The translations under genes and the position numbers were made by a program. Shown here piece after piece: positions 57,732-64,000 of a stretch of DNA of 64,000 bases; positions within the stretch are counted from its first letter, which is position 1, and every line of letters begins with the position of its first letter. The notes beneath the pieces were generated by a model, which saw nothing but the letters and a program-made list of their open reading frames with translations, had not been told where the DNA came from and did not search any database. The DNA is from Pantoea phytobeneficialis. GTDB lineage: Bacteria; Pseudomonadota; Gammaproteobacteria; Enterobacterales; Enterobacteriaceae. Where the stretch lies: NCBI RefSeq assembly GCF_009728735.1, contig NZ_CP024636.1, forward strand, positions 1,558,861 through 1,622,860. The letters are read 5' to 3'.

Positions 57732-57869
57732 GATTTAAAATCCCTCGATCGTAAGGTCGTGCGGGTTCAAGTCCCGCCCCGGGCACCATATTTATCTGCC
57801 GATAAAACCGAATAAAATCAAAGCAATAAGCAGTGATGTCGTGACCGCCCAAGGGCGGTTTTTTTGTTT
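57732..57869 (+). repeat. attR: right attachment repeat
   Basis: Copy of 12295-12433. The first 66 bp are identical and carry the 3' part of tRNA-Leu from the anticodon arm to CCA, without its 5' half, so it is not a functional tRNA. A copy of the tRNA operon terminator is included. Confidence 0.93.
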
Positions 57870-58179
57870 TTGTTCTGGCGTGACTGTGCGGTCTGAATAC
57901 CACGCAAGCCAATCCCTCATGTAATATCTGTCAGGCTAATATTTCATCGCTTCCCACGTACAGATATCCTGGAGATCCAGGAGAATGCCTAATGATTTTT
58001 CGGCTTATTAGTCGGATATATACCGGTTATATTGTTAAAACTATCGCAACAGTATCTTCACAAATCACAACCGGGTCATGATCCGCGGCGTGTCGGGGAG
58101 TTAGTCACCTGTCACAGATGCGGGAAACGTTGGGGAAATATGAGTGACTACCGTTAGCAACTTTTGCCGGGAGAACTTA
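57870..58179. other. Chromosomal flank to the right of attR
   Basis: No supported gene in 310 bp. A near-perfect palindrome TCCTGGAGATCCAGGA lies at 57967-57982. The E. coli gene that follows leuZ is not here, so this side differs from E. coli. Confidence 0.5.
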
Positions 58180-58443
58180 ATGATTATTTCACTGGAGAAA
58201 AGTAACGCCCTACAACGCATGCTGAAAGGAGCGAAATATTTACTCCGCGGTGACAAAGCAATAGGGCTGGAAGTCAGACGTGATGACAAAACTCGCAAGC
58301 TAAAGGAAGTTAATTGCCGCAGTCTGGCACCACTGCTGCGCGATGGTCTGGTTGAGTTTGCCTATTTGCCAACTGATATCACACGGTACTATGAAGTCAG
58401 GCTGACAGAGGCGGGTGTGAGATTGGTAAGAGAACTGACTTAA
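58180..58443 (+). CDS. Small hypothetical protein
   Basis: Protein of 87 aa (MIISLEKSNALQRMLKGAKY...YEVRLTEAGVRLVREL). The C-terminal half (LLRDGLVEFAYLPTDITRYYEVRLTEAG) resembles a winged-helix wing, as in small regulators, but no family is certain. GGGAGA precedes ATG 58180. It lies outside the prophage. Confidence 0.6.
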   Translation: MIISLEKSNALQRMLKGAKYLLRGDKAIGLEVRRDDKTRKLKEVNCRSLAPLLRDGLVEFAYLPTDITRYYEVRLTEAGVRLVRELT

Positions 58444-58455
58444 TGGACGCAACCT

Positions 58456-58509
58456 GTGCAAACGTTTGTTTGCACTGAATCGTCGCGGCGTAATTACGCT
58501 CGCCGCGAC
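58456..58509. terminator. Two adjacent hairpins between convergent genes
   Basis: GTGCAAAC-GTTT-GTTTGCAC (58456-58475) and GTCGCGGCG-N10-CGCCGCGAC (58482-58509). The second probably terminates one or both convergent genes; neither has a long T-run. The first may be a protein-binding dyad. Confidence 0.45.
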
Positions 58510-58527
58510 AATATACCTGGCTTGTTG

Positions 58528-58713
58528 TTATTGATTAAGCGACCGCTCATAGATATCGATGGCTGCCGTTATAATCGCTCCCTGGGACATACCACCCTGG
58601 CTGGCGAGTAACTCAATCCGCGCAATTGTGTCCAAAGGAAGCTTATAGGTTTTGGGTTTGATGCCGCGCTTTTCATCGCTACGTTTCTGAATATCACTGG
58701 CTGATTGAATCAT
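58528..58713 (-). CDS. Ribbon-helix-helix-like small regulator
   Basis: Protein of 61 aa (MIQSASDIQKRSDEKRGIKPKTYKLPLDTIARIELLASQGGMSQGAIITAAIDIYERSL). The TYKLPLDTIARIELLA-x-QGGMSQGAIITAAI pattern fits an Arc/CopG ribbon-helix-helix DNA-binding fold. No toxin gene is adjacent. Start placed at ATG 58713; a longer frame to 58803 is weaker. Confidence 0.65.
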   Translation of the reverse strand: MIQSASDIQKRSDEKRGIKPKTYKLPLDTIARIELLASQGGMSQGAIITAAIDIYERSLNQ

Positions 58714-58957
58714 GATTAACCCCTTGGTATCAGGGACATGAACGGCTAAAAGTTCCCTTCTCATCCTGAGCACTTGCGTGATCCCGTAAAGCGTCTTGAA
58801 CATCGAGTTAATTGTAGCTGATTTCGTGTTTTACTCTTTGTTTAGAAAAGTTTTTTTCAATTATGTGCACGACTTAAAAACTCCGAAATTATGTACGCCG
58901 GAGGAAGAGGGGGGAGAGAAGTCAGTCCCCCCTCAAGATGCGAATGTTTCTCTCTTG

Positions 58958-60277
58958 TTATGTTTCAGGGCGAAGATCAAACCAGTCAAAGATCATACTG
59001 GCAGTTGCCACCAACTTAACGTTATTGCTGTATATGTCATGTTGGGCATTGACCGTTGCAACCTGGTTGTTATAGCGATCGTTTTCTGCCGTCAGCACAT
59101 CCAACAGGGTTCTTTTACCCAGGCGTAACCATTGCTCATAGTAAATTTTGCTCACCTGATCGGTTTCTTTACTCAGCTTCTGATATTCCCGGCTTTGTGC
59201 TTCGGCGGCATCGCGGCTTTGGGTCAGGTTATGCACCTGATACTCCATATCCATTTTGGTCTGGGCATACTGCGATTTTTTGGCTGAAGCACGGGCAGCA
59301 GACGCCTGAGCAGCCGCTTTTTCTGAACCACCGGTAAAGGCATTCCACTGAACATTCAAGCCGGTGTACCACTGTCCGGCTTTGCCATTGCCATCTTTTG
59401 CCGTGCTTTTTGACACCACCCAGTTGAGCTGCGGCAGGCTGCTCGCTTTGGTTGCGGCAGTCAAGTGCTGAGCAGATTGCGCTTCCGCCTCGGCTTTTAA
59501 CAGGGAGGGATGCTTGCTCACCCTGCTCATTACCAGGGCGGTCGAAATGGGCTGCATTGTCCAGTCGAGTTTTTCAGGTAACGTGACAGCATCGCCAGTC
59601 AGGCGTTGCAACATGATCTCTGATTGCCGACGCTGATCGTTAATTCGCTCCAGGGACGTTTCAGCGGAGAGCAGTTTGGCTCTGGCCTGCACCAGCTCAC
59701 TGTAGCGGCCTGCATCCGTCTGGGTAATTTCACCCAGCATATTAACCAGCTCACGCATGCGCTTGACGTAACCCTGCGTAATTTTTTGATTTTGCTGATA
59801 ACGGCTCAACTCAATCAACTGACTCAGGGTGTTGAAGGCAATCTGTTGTTTCTCAAATTCATATTGGTGTGCTGCGGCATGGGATTGCTGCGTCGCGCTG
59901 CCAATATTTTCGCGATTTTTCCCCCAGTCAAAAATTGTGGTGGTGACATTGACTGAAAAGCTACTGTCTTTCAGCCGATTATTGGTCGTTTCACTGCCAC
60001 CGCCAAAAGAGGCCATCGGTGCCGTGCTGCCCAGCTGAATCTGCGGCCAGCGCGCACCTTTTACCTGATCGATGTCGTAATTGGCCGCCGTTTTATCCGC
60101 TCCGGCAACCTGAATTTCCGGGCTGTAACTCAATGCCTGATTAACCATCTTCGCCAACAAAGTACGCGTGTCTTTGTTCATCACGGTATCGAAGGTGCCG
60201 GACTGGATGGCATCCGGTGAGGCAATCACCCCGGTGCTGCTGGCAAGTAGTGCCAGCGTAATGAATGTCTTGCGCAT
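58958..60277 (-). CDS. TolC-family outer-membrane channel of a type I secretion system (LapE-like)
   Basis: Outer-membrane efflux protein of 439 aa with signal peptide (MRKTFITLALLASSTGVIA) and two OEP domains of long helices. SPEIQVAGADKTAANYDIDQVKGARWPQIQLG and FDWGKNRENIGSA are typical. It forms the trimeric exit duct used with the HlyD-like and ABC partners encoded just upstream; the three genes are 4 bp apart or overlapping. Likely cargo is a large RTX adhesin, whose gene is not in the window. Confidence 0.85.
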   Translation of the reverse strand: MRKTFITLALLASSTGVIASPDAIQSGTFDTVMNKDTRTLLAKMVNQALSYSPEIQVAGADKTAANYDIDQVKGARWPQIQLGSTAPMASFGGGSETTNNRLKDSSFSVNVTTTIFDWGKNRENIGSATQQSHAAAHQYEFEKQQIAFNTLSQLIELSRYQQNQKITQGYVKRMRELVNMLGEITQTDAGRYSELVQARAKLLSAETSLERINDQRRQSEIMLQRLTGDAVTLPEKLDWTMQPISTALVMSRVSKHPSLLKAEAEAQSAQHLTAATKASSLPQLNWVVSKSTAKDGNGKAGQWYTGLNVQWNAFTGGSEKAAAQASAARASAKKSQYAQTKMDMEYQVHNLTQSRDAAEAQSREYQKLSKETDQVSKIYYEQWLRLGKRTLLDVLTAENDRYNNQVATVNAQHDIYSNNVKLVATASMIFDWFDLRPET

Positions 60278-60281
60278 ATTA

Positions 60282-61514
60282 TTATCTCTCCCTGAATGCT
60301 TCGCGCGCTTTTAAAACCGGCTTGAGCAGGTAAGACAGGATGGTTTTTTCACCCGTTTTAATCTCTACACTGGCCGTCATTCCCGGAATAATGGGAAAAT
60401 TTTTCTCTTTAACCTGTAAATCCGTGCCGTGCGTGCGGACATAAACACGATAGTAAGTCGCATCTTCGCGGCCAGAGCGCATTTTGGTTTCATCAATAAT
60501 GGTGTCGGGGCTGATACTCTCGATAACACCGTCGAGCCCACCATAAATGGCGAAGTCATACGCCGAGATTTTTACCGTGGCGGGTAGACCCGGACGTAGA
60601 AATGCCACTTCAGCGGGTTTGATACGCGTTTCCAGCAGCAGATTATCCTCAGAAGGGATCAGCGACATGATCTGCTCCCCACGAGAAATAACGCTGTCGA
60701 TGGTCGTGGTTTTGATACTGTTAATGGTCCCTTTAACCGGTGCCGTAATCAGCGCATGGTTAATGACGTCCTTACGTCCTACCAGACGGGCTTCGACCTG
60801 CGCAAACTCGGACTCCAGTCGCGTTAACTCGCTGTTGGCATCAGAACGATATTTGTTGGTACGGTCGGCGATTTGCACCCGGAGATCATTCGCCTGACGG
60901 CGCAAACGCAGGATTTCCATGTCAGAGATCAGTCCACGCTTCGCCAGCGGTTCGGACAGGCTCACCTCTTTTTCCGCCAGCTCGAGGTTATGTGAGAGGG
61001 AGCTGATGCTATCGTCCAGCAGCTTGCGTCGGGTTTGATACGCCTTGGTTTCATCCTGAACAATAGTATGGAAATCTTTTATCTCGTCCGGGAAATCCAG
61101 TGGCAAGTCATAGGCTTCAGCACGGGCACGGGCGATGGAACCCTGAAGACCGTAGGACTTGGACAACTCCTCCTGATAGTTGGCTTCTGAGCGCGTTGAG
61201 TCGAGTCTCAGCAGCGGCTGTCCTTTTTCGACCAGTTGGCCTTCTTTTACGTACAGCTCCTGTAGTGTGCCATCCTCAAAACTCTCAATGGTTTGCTCAT
61301 GGCTGGCAGGGATCACCTTAGCTTCGCCTTTGGTAACCTCTTCAACCACAGCAAAATGCGCCCACACCAGTGATGTTACGACCACAATCACCAGCAGCCA
61401 GAGCACCAGCATACTTTTTGGCGTCTTCTGCATAATGATGGCGTTTTGCAAATCGTCCAGGAAGGACATATCTTCCGCCTGAAGACGCGTTTTCGACTCT
61501 TTAGTGTTACGCAT
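60282..61514 (-). CDS. HlyD-family membrane fusion protein (LapC-like)
   Basis: Periplasmic adaptor of 410 aa with one N-terminal membrane helix (about 34-55), a lipoyl/barrel-sandwich hybrid (ESFEDGTLQELYVKEGQLVEKGQPLLRLD), a coiled-coil hairpin (about 125-265) and C-terminal beta domain (GMTASVEIKTGEKTILSYLLKPVL). This is the LapC/HlyD type, connecting the ABC transporter with the TolC-family channel. It overlaps the ABC gene by 8 nt. Confidence 0.88.
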   Translation of the reverse strand: MRNTKESKTRLQAEDMSFLDDLQNAIIMQKTPKSMLVLWLLVIVVVTSLVWAHFAVVEEVTKGEAKVIPASHEQTIESFEDGTLQELYVKEGQLVEKGQPLLRLDSTRSEANYQEELSKSYGLQGSIARARAEAYDLPLDFPDEIKDFHTIVQDETKAYQTRRKLLDDSISSLSHNLELAEKEVSLSEPLAKRGLISDMEILRLRRQANDLRVQIADRTNKYRSDANSELTRLESEFAQVEARLVGRKDVINHALITAPVKGTINSIKTTTIDSVISRGEQIMSLIPSEDNLLLETRIKPAEVAFLRPGLPATVKISAYDFAIYGGLDGVIESISPDTIIDETKMRSGREDATYYRVYVRTHGTDLQVKEKNFPIIPGMTASVEIKTGEKTILSYLLKPVLKAREAFRER

Positions 61515-63633
61515 TCGTCGTCTCCTTACGTGGCGGTGCGGTGCGTGATGAATTTTTAGCTACTGAAGCCTGCGAGAGTTTGGCCATAATTTGCGCCTTA
61601 GGTCCGTCGGCCAGAATTCTCCCGTCTTCCAACACGATTATGCGATCGACCAGGCTCAACACCGGGATTCGATGGGTCACAACGACCAATGTTTTCTGTT
61701 GAATAACCTCCTTCAGACGAGCAATAAACTGCGCTTCTGAGTTGCTATCCATGGAGCTGGTGGGTTCGTCCATTAACATGATGGCCGGATCGAGCAGTAA
61801 GCATCGGGCAAGCGAAACTTGTTGTTTTTGCCCACCGGAAAGTCCTTGTCCCATTTCGCCGATCGGCATGTCATATCCTGCGGGATGGCGGCGGGCGATA
61901 GCATCGATACCGGCAAGTGCTGCGACTTGTAAAAAGCGTTCCGTGCTCACGGCGGGATTACCCATGATGATGTTTTCCCGCAGCGTTCCCTGGAACAGGC
62001 GATTGTCCTGACAAACATAGCCACAGGCGGAACGCCAGTCGGCGGGATCAATCTGGTTCACGTCAAGACCATCCATCGTCATCTTTCCTGCGGTGGGGAG
62101 GTAGAGACGGGCGAGGAGTTTTAACAGCGTCGATTTTCCACTACCAATAGTGCCTAAAATGGCTACTCGTTCGCCGGGGCGGATATTGAGATTCAACGGG
62201 TGCAGAATTTTCTCTGGCTCCTGGATCCCGGTTTTCGGGTAATGGAAGCCCACCTGACGCAATGCGATCTCGCCTTTCAGCGGTGGTGAGGGTAAGAAAT
62301 GCGCCTGCTGGTCACGCTCTGTCGGCATCGCCATTAACTGGTTCAGGGAAATCAGGGCGGTTTTTGCCTGCTGATAGCGAATGGCTAGCCCGACCACAGC
62401 CGCCAGCGGCGATAAAGAACGTCCGGAAAGAATCACCATCCCCACCAATGAACCCATAGTCAGGTCACCGGCATGAATCAGATACACACCCCACAGAACG
62501 ATCAACACGGTACAAACCTGTTGCACGTAACTGACAAAGTTACTGGTCAGGGTTGAGAGGTAACGGGTTTTCATTGAAGAGGCGGCAGCCAGCGCGCTGA
62601 AGTCGTTCCAGCGTTTTTGCATCACGCCTTCACCTTTGGCCGCTTTGAGGGTTTCCAGCCCCACGATAGTTTCGATCACCAGCCCTTGTTTCTGCGAAAT
62701 TTCACTGATGTTCTCTTTCATATAACGAGACAGTGGCCACTGGATCGCCACGGCAGCGATGATAATGACCGGGATCGCCATCATCGGTATAAACGCCAGT
62801 GGTCCACCGATGGCAAACATAATGGCGATAAACAGTAAACAGAAGGGAAGATCGGACAATGTCGCCAGGGTTGCAGAGGAGAGAAAATCCCTCACTGACT
62901 CAAATTCACGCAGTTGGTTAGCAAAAGAACCGGCCGACCGTGGTTTGCACTCCATACGGATCGCCAGTGTCTTGCGAAATAGCAGTGAACCCACCACCAA
63001 ATCCGCTTTTTTCCCGGCGGAATCCACCAACCACGAACGGATTTGCTTCGCGGTGAACTCAAAGCTAATGGCGATCAGCACGCCAATCGCTAATGACCAT
63101 AAGGTGGCGTAAGCACCGGTTGGCACAACGCGGTCATAAACGTTCATGGTGAAGAAGGTGGTCGACAAGGTCAGGATGTTGGCGAGCAGTGCTGCCAGCG
63201 CGGCGCTATAGAAATACTGGCGGTAACGCCATAGATTGGAAAATAGCCAGTGACCAGTTTGGTCGATCTCCGGCAGGATATCTTTTTCTCCGCGTGCAGT
63301 CGGCTGGATCTTCACTTTCGACAGCAAAGCAAACCCGGCTACTTCCTCTGCCATCGTCTCCGCAGAAAGATGGCGTATCTGGCCGTCAGCGGGCGACAGC
63401 AGCGTATACTGTTTGTCCTGCTTTTCCTGGAGGATGCAATATTCACCGCGTTTGTTGGTGATAATCAGTGGGTAGAGCGATTCTGACAGCATCAGAATAT
63501 CGCGCTCAACCCAACCGGCCTGAATTCCGGCCTGCTCCAGCATGCGCACAGCAATATCGGGTGTGAGTCGTTCGCCGCGCGGCAGCCCGGCATAGAGCAC
63601 GTCTTCACTGGCGGATTTCCCGTGGTGTTTCAC
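61507..63633 (-). CDS. Type I secretion ABC transporter (LapB-like), 5' end replaced by IS
   Basis: Protein of 708 aa from GTG 63633: degenerate C39-like peptidase domain (about 1-110, without catalytic Cys), six-helix membrane domain (about 135-420), and ATPase with Walker A GTIGSGKST, signature LSGGQ and Walker B LMDEPTS. The reading frame continues upstream of 63633 (EIDTLLHAVTWL-VKHHGK), homologous to the family, up to the IS end near 63703, with no ATG. So the native start has probably been lost, and expression depends on the GTG or on the IS. Confidence 0.85.
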   Translation of the reverse strand: MKHHGKSASEDVLYAGLPRGERLTPDIAVRMLEQAGIQAGWVERDILMLSESLYPLIITNKRGEYCILQEKQDKQYTLLSPADGQIRHLSAETMAEEVAGFALLSKVKIQPTARGEKDILPEIDQTGHWLFSNLWRYRQYFYSAALAALLANILTLSTTFFTMNVYDRVVPTGAYATLWSLAIGVLIAISFEFTAKQIRSWLVDSAGKKADLVVGSLLFRKTLAIRMECKPRSAGSFANQLREFESVRDFLSSATLATLSDLPFCLLFIAIMFAIGGPLAFIPMMAIPVIIIAAVAIQWPLSRYMKENISEISQKQGLVIETIVGLETLKAAKGEGVMQKRWNDFSALAAASSMKTRYLSTLTSNFVSYVQQVCTVLIVLWGVYLIHAGDLTMGSLVGMVILSGRSLSPLAAVVGLAIRYQQAKTALISLNQLMAMPTERDQQAHFLPSPPLKGEIALRQVGFHYPKTGIQEPEKILHPLNLNIRPGERVAILGTIGSGKSTLLKLLARLYLPTAGKMTMDGLDVNQIDPADWRSACGYVCQDNRLFQGTLRENIIMGNPAVSTERFLQVAALAGIDAIARRHPAGYDMPIGEMGQGLSGGQKQQVSLARCLLLDPAIMLMDEPTSSMDSNSEAQFIARLKEVIQQKTLVVVTHRIPVLSLVDRIIVLEDGRILADGPKAQIMAKLSQASVAKNSSRTAPPRKETTNA

Positions 63634-63702
63634 CAGCCATGTGACGGCATGAAGTAAAGTATCAATCTCCGTCTTTTCAGCCGGAGGGGGACTTAGATTT
63701 TC

Positions 63703-64000
63703 TGGATTTGACCCTATATATCCAGACGCCTTTTCTCTCTTACGGTTGTGATAACTTTCTGCGTATATATTCCCGCGGCGAGCGATATCCCAGCGCGCTG
63801 TGCGGGTGATGTTCGTTGTAATGACTGAACGCCTCCGCCAGGTTCATCACCGCTACCTGGCTGTCCGGTTTTGGCATCACACTGATGTAATCCCGCTTTA
63901 TCGTTTTCACGAAGCTTTCTGCTATGCCATTGCTTTCCGGGCTACGAACTGCGGTCGTACATGGCTCAAGCCCCAGCATCCGGGCGAACGCCCGCGTTTC
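63703..64000. mobile_element. IS2-group insertion sequence (partial, runs off window)
   Basis: The terminus starts at TGGATTTGACCCTATATATC (63703), of the kind seen at ends of IS3-family/IS2-group elements, followed by the C-terminal part of an IS2 InsD-like transposase on the minus strand. The rest of the element is outside the window, so its other end and target duplication cannot be checked. Confidence 0.75.
63740..64000 (-). CDS. IS3-family (IS2-like) transposase OrfB, C-terminal part
   Basis: Last 86 codons of a DDE transposase: [20 protein letters not shown], then [19 protein letters not shown], which holds the conserved Glu of the DDE triad, and [19 protein letters not shown]. Very close to IS2 InsD. 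The frame is open to the window end. Confidence 0.9.
   Translation of the reverse strand, partial: ETRAFARMLGLEPCTTAVRSPESNGIAESFVKTIKRDYISVMPKPDSQVAVMNLAEAFSHYNEHHPHSALGYRSPREYIRRKLSQP

Larger units (their letters stand above)
12295..57797. mobile_element. Complete lambdoid (siphovirus-type) prophage in leuZ
   Basis: About 45.4 kb between the att repeats. It contains an integrase next to attL, a CI/Cro immunity region, O-like replication gene with iterons, RusA, antiterminator Q, holin/endolysin/spanins, GpA-type large terminase, portal, protease-capsid fusion, lambda tail genes Z, U, V, G, T, H, M, L, K, J and a tail spike. Morphogenesis genes are all plus strand and tightly packed. No structural gene is visibly broken, so it may be inducible. 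Confidence 0.93.

Overview
The window reads as an [20 protein letters not shown], most likely Erwiniaceae (Pantoea or a close relative; inferred from gene order and protein similarity recalled from memory, no search was run). The backbone has E. coli-like synteny (sdiA, yecF, uvrY, uvrC, pgsA, then the glyW-cysT-leuZ tRNA cluster). It is modified by a luxI-type gene between sdiA and yecF, by a complete lambdoid prophage in the Leu tRNA gene, and by a type I secretion locus cut at its 5' end by an IS2-like insertion sequence.

Layout. 1-2962: pyrimidine-degradation locus rutC (partial), rutB, rutA on the minus strand, and divergent rutR, with a sigma-54 promoter and a RutR operator between them. 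3045-6096: cycA, an extensin-like protein gene and a DUF4396-like membrane protein gene. 6661-8377: sdiA, luxI, yecF. 8807-11908: uvrY, uvrC, pgsA. 12059-12351: tRNA-Gly, tRNA-Cys, tRNA-Leu.

12295-57797: prophage of about 45.4 kb bounded by a 66-bp perfect direct repeat made of the 3' part of tRNA-Leu. In order it carries: integrase and a DUF4224 gene; a leftward early operon with several zinc-binding or ParB-like proteins; a small secreted protein; a CI/Cro switch with 15-bp operators; CII/YmfL-like and O-like replication genes with lambda-style iterons; PerC-like, ParB-like, RusA, DUF968 and Q genes; an accessory membrane-protein cassette; lysis genes (holin, GH19 endolysin, Rz/Rz1); a candidate cos site; terminase, portal, a fused protease-major capsid gene, lambda-type tail genes with a G-T frameshift; a tail spike; and a 3' accessory region. 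That last region holds a SIR2-domain protein, an SOS-controlled UmuC-like module, DinI, a small lipoprotein and a LexA-boxed gene of unknown function. The prophage looks intact: every functional module is present.

57870-64000: a small ORF, a ribbon-helix-helix protein, then a TolC/HlyD/ABC type I secretion set (LapE/LapC/LapB type) on the minus strand. The ABC gene has no ATG before the terminus of an IS2-group element that runs off the window.

The points most worth following: the sdiA-luxI pair with a near-perfect dyad between them; a 12-bp palindrome repeated four times in the prophage early region; a strong LexA box inside the repressor gene; two distantly related unknown proteins, one under a LexA box; the SIR2 protein; and a UmuC gene shortened by an amber codon and followed by a UmuD'-like protein and a decayed second copy of it.
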